Assembly: GCA_026936335.1 (NCBI GenBank)
Contig: JAPMXV010000017.1
Location: forward strand, 186,001 to 250,000
DNA: 64,000 nt
Direction: 5' to 3'
Origin: Mantamonas sphyraenae
Taxonomy: Eukaryota; CRuMs; Mantamonadidae
In this document: in pieces, positions 53,399 through 63,521 of the stretch
Layout: every line of letters begins with the position of its first letter
Numbering within the stretch: the first letter of the stretch is position 1
Translations under genes and position numbers: made by a program
The notes under the pieces: generated by a model
Database searches by the model: none
What the model saw: only the letters and a program-made list of their open reading frames with translations
Told to the model about the DNA's origin: nothing

Positions 53399-53573
53399 CT
53401 ACATACGCGACCACCTGCTGGATGTTGTCGTCCGACGTCCTGCCGTCGTTGGAAGAAAACACGAGCACTGCGTCGACAATGGCTGCCTGCCGTGTGGTTG
53501 GACAGGACACAACATGGGTGCCAGTGTTGGTCATTGGCTCACGCACCGTCTTGACGACCGCTCGGCGGAACAT
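52695..53573 (-). CDS. ETHE1-like persulfide dioxygenase (metallo-beta-lactamase fold), copy A, intronless
   Basis: Single exon, 292 aa, ATG at 53573. Metal ligands of the family are visible: 'DSHVHADHLTA' (HxHxDH), 'METPGHTPACT', 'AFVGDTIFMPDMG' and 'LFVGHDYAPGDRE'. This combination, with the 'GTARCDFPGG' stretch, fits mononuclear-iron persulfide dioxygenases and bacterial Blh-type relatives better than glyoxalase II. The start is supported because copy B aligns through the N-terminal 'AVVKTVREP'/'AIVKTFHET' region. The N-terminus could be a short mitochondrial presequence. From residue 64 onward it is identical to copy B, but its first 63 residues differ strongly and lack the intron of copy B. 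Likely role: oxidation of glutathione persulfide in sulfide detoxification. Confidence 0.88.
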   Translation of the reverse strand: MFRRAVVKTVREPMTNTGTHVVSCPTTRQAAIVDAVLVFSSNDGRTSDDNIQQVVAYVEEENLDVKYLIDSHVHADHLTALAVLKEHFPEAKTVCNHNITQVQDTFKPIFNLGDEVPADGSQFDVLVKEGDVVKLGELDGLHVMETPGHTPACTTYYIDGDCAFVGDTIFMPDMGTARCDFPGGSADTLWESVQRILALKDETRLFVGHDYAPGDRETFEFESTVADEKASNKHVKEGTTKEEFLEFRTTRDLQLSHPGLILPSLQVNIRGGELPEPESNGTRYLKIPLNTI

Positions 53574-55373
53574 GGACGATCTCGTCGGGATGCCCACGCA
53601 GACGCAACTCGGCCACGTTCGCTTGGACGCACTCGGAATGGAGGAAGCAGCCGCCATGGCCATGTTTGCAGCTGCTTCGACGGCTGCATATGCGGGTTGG
53701 CGCAGGCGGCAGTCGTCCCTCGATGTGGAGGAGACGGAGGAAGTCGATGAGGCGGACTTTGATGATGATCCCACGGTGTCGGCGTCATCCTCGTCCTCAG
53801 ACGGCACCTCTTTGTCGTCCAAACGTGGTTCATTGGATGCAGTGCGCGGTCGCATGTCCATTCCGTCGCCATCCTGTCGTATGCAGGGGCAATGAGGCAG
53901 AACGCTCAGCTGGTGCTGCAGCATCTGCCGTCGCCACCGTCGATCACACTGTCCCTTCCGGGCATGGGGTCGATGACACCAAATCCACTCTTGATTGTAC
54001 ACAGCATGAAGTCGGGCCTGTTTGCGTTGCCGGCAAACATGGCAGCACTGCTGCCGGAACGGATGCGGCCATTTGCGGCCGCGGACGAGAGCGCGCCCAT
54101 GAGCGACAGCGACGTGGACGAGGGCTGCCGCGAGTTGAGCAGTTTGGAAATGCTGCCGCTGGAGGTGCTGATGCATGTGCTGAGCTTCCTGCCACACGTT
54201 GAGCTCGTACGGTCTGTTGCCCAGGTTTCCAAGACCTTTGCCCTGCTGGCATACGACCCAACGCTGTGGCGGCGGGTGCGGCTTGAACAGTTTCACACTC
54301 AGTGTTGTGCAGCCCACGAGGCACAAAGTCACGCCAAAGAGGCCGAGCAGGCCCTGTCCAGCTCCTTGTACAGTAGCACCGCCTCTTTGCTCCGCTACCT
54401 GACAAGTGGAGTGCCGCAGATCCGCTTTGATGACGCCACACTGTATCTGTTGCACGCTCGTCTGATGCACGCCTCCCTTTTGGACTTTTCTGGCTGCGAG
54501 TTTGTCACCGACGACGGGTTGTCGGCAATGGCATACTTGCCACGTCTGAAACACCTCAGCCTGGCCGGGATGGCACATTTGACTGGAGAATGTCTGCGTG
54601 CCCTCCTACTGGCTTCGCATCGCACACTGCAAACTCTGGACTTGAGCAACTGCAACGGAATCACGCCCGTACGGCTGCTGGATGCGCTCCAGGGCGACGG
54701 CGGTGGACCAGCCCTTCGTTTGGAGGCTCTGGATTGCCTCAATGTGAGCGGCGTGTCTCGCATTGACGACGACAGCTTGGCCATCTTGGCAGCGTGCACG
54801 CCGAATCTGCGTACGGTGGACCTGTCTGGCGTCGCGGCGGTGACGCCAGAAGGCCTCTGTGCAGCGGCTGAACACTGGCAACACTTGCAGCAGGTGGACA
54901 TGAGCACCATGGCCAACCTAAATGCAGTCGGTGTGGGCACCCTCCTGGCTGCCAATCCACACATTCACAGCCTCAGCTTGGCTTGCTGCTCCGACGTCGA
55001 CGACGAGTTTCTCTCTGCCTGTGCACCCTACATGTGCACTCTGGCCTCACTGGACGTTTCTATGGACTATTCGGTGACATCTACGGGATTGTTGCAGCTT
55101 TTCCGCCACGCAGACGCGCTGCAATCGCTGGACGTCAGCATGTGCGCGCAGGTCGACGACCTGCTCCTCGCTGGCATCGCCAAACTGGGCTCGATGGAAA
55201 CCCTGCGCCTCTACCGCTGCACGGGTATCACTGGAGAAGGTGTGCGTGCCCTGCTGGAGAGCCATGCTGGGGAGCGCCTGGTCTCGCTGGATTTGTCGCA
55301 CACAGGCCTGGAAACCCAGCTGCTGGAGTGGATTGCCTTGGAACACAGCCACATCGAGCTGCTGGTCAGCTGA
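53572..55373 (+). CDS. F-box/LRR protein; N-terminal part in a different frame
   Basis: The main frame 53892..55373 codes an F-box ('EMLPLEVLMHVLSFLPHVEL...LLAYDPTLWRRVRLEQF') and about ten leucine-rich repeats of the FBXL type. Examples are 'LKHLSLAGMAHLTGECL', 'LQTLDLSNCNGITPVRL', 'LRTVDLSGVAAVTPEGL' and 'METLRLYRCTGITGEGV'. Upstream, frame 53572..53895 codes an Ala-rich and Ser/Asp-rich segment ('SASSSSSDGTSLSSKRGSL') that stops in ATGA at 53892. Either it is the N-terminus of the same protein with one base missing near 53860-53892, or an upstream ORF with stop-start overlap. The ATG at 53572 overlaps the ATG of the minus-strand neighbour. The protein should serve as substrate adaptor of an SCF ubiquitin ligase. 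Confidence 0.8.
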
Positions 55374-55714
55374 GCACCTGCCCAAGTCGTACTGTATATA
55401 CATATTTGTGAGGATGTTGGACGCGTATCTGTACGTGTGGCGTTGGGTTCACACCGCACGCTCAATGAACGTCGCTTTTGCTCTCTGCGCACAGACTTGG
55501 ATCAGGGCTGCCAACAGCCGCGGTGTCATTCGCAATCCGTCCTAGCCACGAGGGCTTGTACAGCACGTCCACCCGTGTTGCCCTTGCACGCATGCATGCA
55601 ATGCATGCAATCTCACTCGTCCAACGTCAACAACATCTTTCAAGACGCCACCATCATCCTCATCATCATCATTATCATCATCATCATCATTTGTGTGTCA
55701 ACATGGTACTCTGC
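55374..55714. other. Convergent intergenic region with CAT microsatellite
   Basis: 341 bp between the stop codons of the FBXL gene and DDX18, the longest convergent gap in the window. It contains overlapping CATGCATGCAATGCATGCAA palindromic sequence near 55590-55609 and a (CAT/TCA)n tract at 55649-55690. No gene seen. Confidence 0.6.
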
Positions 55715-58016
55715 TCACATGCTGAATTGCCTGTCGTCGTCTTGACGCTTGCCGTAGGGGTTAGAGGCAGAGAATCGGCCAGCTTGCTTGTGGTACTTTT
55801 GCTCGCCTGCTCCGCTGCTGCTTGACCCACCACGACGGCGGGACTTTGTGGCGCCAGTGATGTTCAAGTTGACCTTGGGGGGCACGGTGAACCCGAAGCT
55901 CTTGGCCACCTTGAGGAGATCGAGGGCCTGCACGTCAAAGATGTTTTTGTGCGAGTGGCTCGCGTAGGCCTGGAGGTAGGAGCGGTAGCCATCGCGGGCG
56001 CTCTTGTGAAGGTAGTAGTTCTTTGCAATGAGCTTCTCCAACTGCGACTGCACGTTTGCAATCTTCTTCTTGGGAAAGTCGTACTCGTTGAGGTTGGCCT
56101 TGGCCTGGCGCAGGTAGCGCAGGAAACCCAGCTCGGATGGGAGAAGGAAGAGCAACGCCTTGCCCGATGCACCTGCACGTGCTGTACGTCCCACACGGTG
56201 AATGTACTCCTTGGGGTCGTCGGGCGGGTCAAACTGAATGATCCAGTCGACGAGCGGGATGTCCAACCCACGCGCGGCAACGTCGGTGCACAAAAGAATG
56301 CCCTTTTCGGCGTTGCAAAACTCGAAAAAGGTGTTTGTGCGCTTCTGCTGCTTGTGCTTGCCGTGCAGCTCGAGGCAGGGGACGTCGATGTAGTTCAACA
56401 GCTCGGCGTGGAACTTGACCGAGTTGCGCGATGACATAAAAACAATGATCTTGCGGTGTGGGTTCTTCTTGAGAAAGGTAAACAGGAGGAGGAAGCGAGC
56501 GTCTGACTCGCAGACGACGTAGCCCTGCTCCAGCGTGTCCACGGTGGCGTTTTCGCGGTCGTCGTGCACACCCACATACTTGGGCGAGCGCTTGAGACTG
56601 AGCTTGGCCAGATCCTGCACGTTGCGCGTCTGGGTGGCGCTGAACAGCATGGTCTGCCTGTTTTCAGGCAGCAACTTGATGATCTGTGTCATTTCCTCCT
56701 CAAAGCCAATCTCCAGGCATCGGTCGGCTTCATCAATGACCAGTGCCTGCAGGTTCTTGACCAAAAAGCCGCGTGTGTTCTGCAGGTGGTCCAGCAGGCG
56801 ACCCGGAGTGGCCACAAGCAGGTTGACGCCCTTGAGCAGCTTCTGTTCCTCAGATCGGCGGTTGGCTCCGCCCATGACAATGCCAAACGTCTGCGAATGG
56901 TACTGCATGAGCACACTTGCCTCTGCGTAGATCTGAAGCGCCAACTCGCGTGTGGGCGAGATGACAATGACGCCTGTGCCGTTGCGCGGCTTGAATTGCG
57001 TCTTGTGCAGGAGCTCGATGGCCGGGATGAGGAACGACATGGTCTTGCCGCTGCCTGTGCGTGCTGCAGCGAGGATATCGTAGCCTGCCAGCCCCAACGG
57101 GATGCTCTTGGCCTGGATTTCTGTCATTTCGGTGAAGCCCTTGTCGGCGATGCCCTTTCGCGTCGCCTCACTCAGTTCCAGGGACTCAAATGCGGTGTCG
57201 TACTCTATGGAATGACAACGTAGGCGGGGTGGTGGGGCGATTCCGTGTGTGAATGTGTGTCATGAACAGGCGGTGTGCGTGTGTGTGTGTGTGTGTCAGC
57301 TACGGGGCGACGAGCGGAGAAAGAACGACGGCCGGGTCCGGTGTCCGGCCAACGGATTTTCCTCGGCTGGCCCTTTGCATGCATGCAGGAGCCACACGCA
57401 GGGTTCCATGGAAGCATGTGGTCGCGGGGACGTGCATGTGCCCACTGGCTGGTTGCGTCCGAGGGTGTGTGTACGAGGACGGGCTCGGCCAGGGACAACT
57501 TCCGCATTCGCACCTGGAAAACTCACCCTGGACGTCCTCCTCCTCGGCCTTGAGCTGCTTTGCGGCAGAAGCTCCCTTGCTCTTGGTCTTCTTGCTGGAT
57601 GAGGACGACGATTTGTTGGTGTCGTCTTCGTCATCGCTGCTGCTGCTGCTGCTGCTCTTGCTGCTGCTCTTTTTGTGCTTGCGTCGCTTCTTCGACGAGG
57701 CGGATTCGTCAGCCTGTTCCTCCCAGCTAATCGACTGCTCCCCAGCATCCGAGTCGTCGTCGTCTTCATCCTCGTCCACTTGCTTGCCCCTCTTGGCCTC
57801 CTTGCGCTCGTCCTGCTCGCTGCGTGCCTCTTCCATGCTCTGGCGGTCCCGCTTCTTCTGCTTCTTCTTCTTGCTGCTGCTCTTCTTGGCCGATTTCGTC
57901 TCTGAACGCGTCGTCTCCTCCTCCTCAGCCTCCACAACCACCTCTTGCTCCTCCTCCTCGACGTCTTTGGACGACGTACGCTTCTTGCGGCTGCGCTTCT
58001 TGTCGCTCTTGGCCAT
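55715..58016 (-). CDS. DDX18: DEAD-box RNA helicase DDX18/Has1
   Basis: Two exons, 58016..57527 and 57204..55715, with a 322-bp intron; 659 aa (human 670). Exon 1 encodes a Lys/Ser/Glu-rich nucleolar leader. Splicing gives '[20 protein letters not shown]' and then the helicase core: '[14 protein letters not shown]' (Q motif), '[12 protein letters not shown]', 'PTRELALQ', '[11 protein letters not shown]', '[17 protein letters not shown]', 'LFSATQT', 'STR'-type '[15 protein letters not shown]', '[12 protein letters not shown]' and '[10 protein letters not shown]'. The C-terminal '[20 protein letters not shown]' is the DUF4217 signature of the Has1/DDX18 group. It is required for 60S ribosomal subunit assembly. 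A second rRNA helicase (DHX37) lies about 12 kb away. Confidence 0.96.
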
Positions 58017-58076
58017 GGTTGGGGTTTTTGGTGGCAGCGCAGGCGTCGCCAAACTCTCGTGCACATCAACCCCGCC
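58017..58076. promoter_or_regulatory. 60-bp divergent gap between DDX18 and the macro-SIR2 gene
   Basis: Start codons face away from each other across 60 bp. If expression is shared, the macro-SIR2 gene would be driven by a housekeeping ribosome-biogenesis promoter. That is inference from spacing only. Confidence 0.4.
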
Positions 58077-61000
58077 ATGACCGAGCCGCTGGGGGAAACT
58101 ACGTCCAGTGAGGATGTCGACAGCTGGGATCTCATGCCAGAAGATTCGGTGAAGCTGATGTCCAGCGCAAAGCTGAACGTGTGGAGTGAAAGCCAAGGAG
58201 CCTTGCTGGGGGCTTCCACCAACGACGACGACGACGACGACAGGCAGAACAAGGAGGACGGAGAAGAAGAGGAAGAAGAGGAAGAGGACGACGATTCGGA
58301 CGACGACGGCTTCATGGTGCGGCGACGCGTGCCGAAGCGGAAGAACCCGCACGATGTTGGGCACGTGTTTGTGATGCTGGGCGATTTGCAAACGCTGGCT
58401 TGCGACGCGTGGCTGTTCCCCACCGACGCCACATTCAACTTTAGCTATGCGTGGTCATGGGTAGGTGGCCAAGGAAGGGGCGTGTGCACACCGGTGAACG
58501 ATAAAAAGGGCCACAACAAGCTGTGGAAGGCTGACCCACCACCCAAAAACACACAAACACACAGCCCTACGACACCGTGAACGTACCGACGCGCAAGTCG
58601 TACCCGGAGTGGGGATACAGCAAACACGTGCTCCGCATCGACACTTGGTTCCCGGACAAGGTGAACCCGTACATGGTAAACACAAACGTGCCTCTGGATG
58701 AGATGCTGCAGCACGTGGCCGACTTTCTGGACGTGGTGGCGTCCGATCTGAAGGACAAGGAACCTGCGTACCGCAGACACAAGCACTTGGTGGGCATGCC
58801 TGTGGTGGGTACAGGGTACGGAGGCCATCAGGAATGGTCTGGCTCGGTGCTGCAGCAATTGTTTCCCGTCCTCTACGCCAAGAGCGAGGAGCACAACATG
58901 GACGTTGTCCTGGTTGCGTACGAGCGTGAAATGTTCTCTGCTGCCCAGGTTGCTCGCAAGCAGGCGTCGTTCCGCAGCCAACAGTGGCAGGTGCTGGACG
59001 AAAAGGCTCAGGATCTTGCGCAGCGAATGGCCAACCATGCCCTGGACGAGTCTCTTGTGCTGTTTGTGGGCGCCGGTGTGTCCATGGGTGCCGGTCTGCC
59101 ATCATGGTGGGGGCTGCTGCACAAGCTGGCCAAGCAGGCCGGATTCACGGACAAAGAGTGTGAGGCGTTCTGGCCACCCATGTCGCCGCTGGACTGTGCA
59201 CGCATTGTCGAGACACGGTTGGGTCAGAGTCTGGGTCCTTTGATTGCCAAGGAGTTGCGTGTGCCTCTGTGCTCGCCGCAGCATCTGATGCTTGCCTCGT
59301 TGCCCGTGCGTGAGGTGATCACCACCAACTACGACGAGTGCTTTGAGCGTGCCTCGCGCAACGCACGTGTGTCCACCGTCGTCCTTCCCTACGAGCCTGA
59401 AATGGACGTCGACCGCTGGGTGCTCAAGATGCACGGATGCGTCAACCACCCGGAGGACATTGTGCTGACGCGCTCGCACTACATCCGCTACGCCCAGCGC
59501 CGCGGCGCCTTGGCCGGCATTGCCCAGGCCCTGCTCATCACCAAGCACATGCTCTTTGCCGGCTTCTCTCTCAACGACGACAACTTTCTCAAGATCATCG
59601 ACACGGTGAAGCAGGCAAAGGGCGACCTGGCCGTTGCTGACGCCAGTGCAGGTCAAGGAAGCAAAGCGAACGAGGGGGAGGAAGAAGCAGGCAGCAGCAG
59701 CAGCAGCAGCAGCACGGTGCCCAGGGTCAAGTTTGAATTGCCTGAAGGAGTGGTGGACAGCTCGGAGGACGACGACAGCTACGGCAACGTGTTTGGCTCG
59801 ACGGTGACACTGGACAACGATCCTGTGTTTGAAAACCTGTGGCAAAACGACCTGCACATTGTTTGCACGCAGGAGCAGGGTGGACCTTTCTCGCTGGGCA
59901 TTTGGCGCTTGGAAATCTTTTACGATCTGCTCAACTCGCACATTTACAGCCACAGCACGCAGTACGTGCTGGACCCGCGGTACGACGCCATGTTGAGCTC
60001 GGGTGAGGAACGCATTGTGGGCAGCATCCACAAGTTTGTACGTTGTGTGGAGAAGCAGTTTCCGGAGGCTGTGAACAGCAGCCAATGGCCGCTGGTGGTC
60101 AACTTTCTGTACGAACTGGGCGGAGAGACCCTGTTGAAGTTCCTGCCACTTCCCAAGGGTCAAGTTGCACAGCAGACGCGTCGCATGTCGTCTGTACCCT
60201 CGCTGCTGGAAAGCGTGAGCACGACCGACTCTTGCGATGCGGGGGACATCATCCAGCACAAGGCAGGCAGTGGCACAGTGTTCCTGGTGCAGTCGGACAT
60301 CCGAGTGATGAGCGCAGACGCAACGTTGATCCCATTCAGCGAGAACCAAGTGTGCATGGCGTTCTTCCATGCGGAGAGCCGACTTGCGGAACTGATTGCA
60401 GAAGGCAAGGGTGAGGTGGCGGCGGATTCCTTGAAGGACGGAACGGTTCAACTGGAAGAGAGTACGCCAGGGCAGCTGCATCGCCTGTTTAAGCATTGTC
60501 ACGAGGACAAGACGGCCATTGTCTACGCGGTGGACATTGGGAGCGAGTTTGCAGGAGTGGAGTTTCTGGCGTCGTGTGCAAACACGTTCCTGGCCCAGGT
60601 GCACGCAGACGTGGTAGAGCACGAGTTGGTGCCTCACAACGGACGAGCACGCCATTTGGTGACGTTGCCAATCATTGGGACGGGCTGGGGCGAAGGCGCA
60701 AACCACACCGGGGCTGTGCTTGCTGCACTGCTGCCGGAGCTGTACACAGGGGCACAGCAGTATGGTCTGGATGTGGTGTTGGTCACCAACGACCCAAACG
60801 CATACTTGGCAGCGCAGATGCAGCGCAACGCCATGGTGGAGAACCCGTGGCCAGACCTGACCATGTCGCAGCGAGCGGAGGGGCGTCGGTTGGCTAAACT
60901 GGCAGCCAAGGGCCATTTGGCAGCCATGGTGGGAGCCGGAGTGGCAGCAGACGCAGGCATTGCGTCGTGGCGTGTGTTTCTGTGCGACTTTGCGGTGGAG

Positions 61001-61984
61001 CATGGCTTGGACGAATCGTATGTGCACAACCTGCTTGAACGCTTCGACGTGCTGGACACAGCCAGGCTGGTTGCTCAGAGGTGTGGAGGACGCGAGGCAC
61101 TTGCGGCTGCGCTTGTGGAACGTGTGCAGCAGGCACGGCGGTTTACGATGAAACACGCCCTGCTGGCGTCGCTGCCCATCGACCAGTGGATCAGCACCAA
61201 CTATGACGATCTGTTGCAAAAGGCATGTGCAGCAGCACACAGGGACATTGCTGTGCTGTTGCGCGAACCCGTGCACAGCACGCGTTGGCTGTTGAACATG
61301 TACGGCAGCGTGAGCGCGCCCGAGAGCCTCATCCTGCGTTCGCGCGACGACATCGAGGCGTCGAACCACCAGGGAATGGCACTATCGGGTGTGTTGCAGA
61401 CACAGCTGATCACGAAGCATCTTTTGTGTGTGGGCTTTGGTCTGGACAACGACAAGTTCTTTTCGCTGGCGTATGCCGTGCGCCAGGCAATCAGCGACGC
61501 TCGGGAGAACTTTGGCACGGCACTGACGACGTTTGAGGACCAGCTGTTGGAGGATGTGTGGGCAGGCAGCCTGCATCTGGTGCCCATGGTGTACACGGAC
61601 GACCACCAGGTGCCACAGGACGAGGAAGAGCGCGACACGCCAGGCAAGATGCACAGCGGCTCCAAGTCGGTGGCACATGCTGCACGTGTCATGGATATCT
61701 TCCTGGACTGCCTGGCTCAGCAGACGCTGATGGAGCAGGGCGATCGCTCGTTCTTGCTGGACGACTGGTTCGAGTCGCTGCTTAGCCCAGAGGACAAACA
61801 GCTCAAGAAGGCACTTCTGGTGCTCAAGCACGACCTCCCCGACACGGGTGTCACTGTGCCAGTCATCAAAAACGTCGAGCGGCTGCTCAAGATGTTTGGC
61901 GACGTGGCCAAGTCGCGCTTCCGATACCGCAAAAAGGCAGGGCGCAAGATGAGCGAGTTGTCATTCAGTGAAATGGCGTTCTGA
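58077..61984 (+). CDS. Protein with two [macro-like + SIR2-like] modules
   Basis: Two exons, 58077..58460 and 58565..61984, 1267 aa. After an acidic leader, module 1 has a macro-like fold (about 95-255: 'MLGDLQTLACDAWLFPTD', 'HLVGMPVVGTGYGGH'). A SIR2-like domain follows (about 290-490: 'LFVGAGVSMGAGLPSWW' G297-G299, 'VITTNYDECFERA' N383, 'LKMHGCVNHPEDIVL' H418, 'FAGFSLNDDNF'). An acidic, Ser-rich linker separates it from module 2 (macro-like about 700-895: 'VQSDIRVMSADATLIPF', 'TLPIIGTGWGEGANHTG'). The second SIR2-like domain spans about 905-1115: 'MVGAGVAADAGIASWR', 'ISTNYDDLLQKA' N1007, 'LNMYGSVSAPESLIL' Y1041, 'CVGFGLDNDKF'. The catalytic His is replaced by Tyr in module 2. The SIR2 type resembles bacterial SIR2_2 defence NADases more than histone deacetylases. 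NAD hydrolysis with ADP-ribose sensing is an inference. Confidence 0.85.
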
Positions 61985-62156
61985 TGGAGAGAGTGTGTCG
62001 TGTCCTGATGCCGTTTTGGTTGTGCGCATCGATGGTTCTGGCGATGACGCGAAACGTGTCGGGAGGCCCGACGACAACAAAAAAAAGCAAACCGCGGGCT
62101 TTGCGCCGTCGACACCAGCAAATCCAACAGAGGAGCAATTCACACAAACGAACAAA

Positions 62157-63236
62157 ATGTCGTCTGCCAAGGCTATTGTCAAGACTTTCCACGAGACCAA
62201 CACACACACGGGCTCGCACGTCGTGTCGTGCGCAGCCACCAAGGAGGCTGCCATCGTTGATGCCGTGCTGGTGTACGCCAGCAACAGCGGACGCACAAGG
62301 TAGGTACAGGGAACAAGGGGGGAGGTGTGCTGCACACAGGACACAGGACACGGCAAACACAAGGCGTTGAGCGTGCACGTGAGGTGTGCACGTACCTGGA
62401 CACAGCTGGACGTGTGTCTGGAGCGTGTCCGGAGAACGGCTGGAGGGTTCTGACGGAATTTTGCCGAAACTGACGCGCTGTTCCTTGCCGTCCACAGCAA
62501 CGACATGATCGACGAGATTGTGGCGTATGTGAAGGAAGAGAACCTGGATGTGAAGTACCTGATCGATTCGCACGTGCATGCCGACCACCTGACGGCTCTG
62601 GCAGTGCTGAAGGAGCACTTTCCCGAAGCCAAGACGGTGTGCAACCACAACATCACGCAGGTGCAGGACACGTTCAAACCCATCTTCAATCTGGGCGACG
62701 AAGTGCCCGCCGACGGTTCCCAGTTTGACGTGCTGGTCAAGGAGGGCGACGTGGTGAAGCTGGGCGAGCTGGACGGCCTGCACGTGATGGAGACGCCGGG
62801 CCACACGCCGGCATGCACCACCTACTACATTGACGGCGACTGTGCCTTTGTGGGTGACACCATCTTTATGCCGGACATGGGCACGGCACGCTGCGACTTT
62901 CCGGGAGGAAGCGCAGACACGCTGTGGGAGAGTGTGCAGCGCATCCTGGCGCTCAAGGACGAGACGCGTCTGTTTGTGGGCCACGACTACGCTCCGGGAG
63001 ACCGAGAGACGTTTGAGTTTGAGAGCACAGTGGCCGATGAGAAGGCCAGCAACAAGCACGTGAAGGAGGGCACGACCAAGGAGGAGTTTCTGGAGTTTCG
63101 CACCACACGCGACCTGCAACTGTCCCACCCTGGACTCATCCTGCCTTCCCTGCAGGTCAACATCCGTGGTGGTGAGCTGCCCGAGCCCGAGAGCAACGGC
63201 ACACGCTACCTGAAGATCCCGCTCAACACGATCTGA
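62157..63236 (+). CDS. ETHE1-like persulfide dioxygenase (metallo-beta-lactamase fold), copy B, one intron
   Basis: Two exons, 62157..62299 and 62498..63236, with a 198-bp intron (GTAGGTA..CACAG), 293 aa. Exon 1 encodes 'SSAKAIVKTFHETNTHTGSH' and 'VVSCAATKEAAIVDAVLVYA'. The splice joins 'SGRTS' to 'NDMIDEIVAYVKEENLDVKY', after which sequence is the same as copy A including the ligands HVHADH, GHTPACT, VGDTIF and VGHDYAPGD. The start codon follows a C/A-rich leader. The divergent N-terminal fifth plus identical remainder shows two old paralogues of which one was recently overwritten. It lies on the opposite strand and 172 bp from the macro-SIR2 stop. Confidence 0.88.
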
Positions 63237-63266
63237 GCAACGAGGCGCTGCCAATGTATCTATGTC

Positions 63267-63268
<2 letters not shown>

Positions 63269-63312
<44 letters not shown>
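63269..63312. repeat. (CA)22 microsatellite
   Basis: Counterpart of the (TG)16 tract at 52631-52662 in the other repeat arm. Confidence 0.98.
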
Positions 63313-63317
<5 letters not shown>

Positions 63318-63357
63318 CCCTCTCTTCCATTCCATTCCATGTCATGCCACGCCTCGC

Positions 63358-63491
63358 TCAAACCACTCGCTCCCGCACTGCCTCGAGCTGCAGCTGAAGG
63401 AAGCGCAGACGACGGCTGTCGATCAGGGCATCGTGCAAACTCTGGCCGATGGCATCGGCGGCAGTCTTGAGCCTGCTGCCCTGCAGCTGTT
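63358..63491 (-). pseudogene. 3' fragment of NUP205
   Basis: Copy of the last 44 codons and stop of NUP205 carried in the right arm of the inverted repeat. It has no upstream NUP205 sequence and the similarity ends at 63491. It cannot encode a nucleoporin. It ends 31 bp from the stop of the ankyrin gene and may act as that gene's 3' flank. Confidence 0.9.
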
Positions 63492-63521
63492 GTTCAGAGC
63501 ACCGTCGTGTCCACGCACTCG

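Larger units (their letters stand above)
62533..63491. repeat. Inverted repeat, right arm (959 bp)
   Basis: Reverse complement of 52452-53398, 12 bp longer through the CA tract (22 units versus 16). The arm ends inside what would be NUP205 coding sequence, so it is the recipient copy for that end. The arms bracket 9.1 kb holding FBXL, DDX18 and the macro-SIR2 gene. Confidence 0.95.

Noticed and set aside
63262-63340. Short frames encoding Thr-His repeats at the CA tracts (52631 and 63269).
   Set aside because: They are translations of the microsatellite in intergenic DNA.
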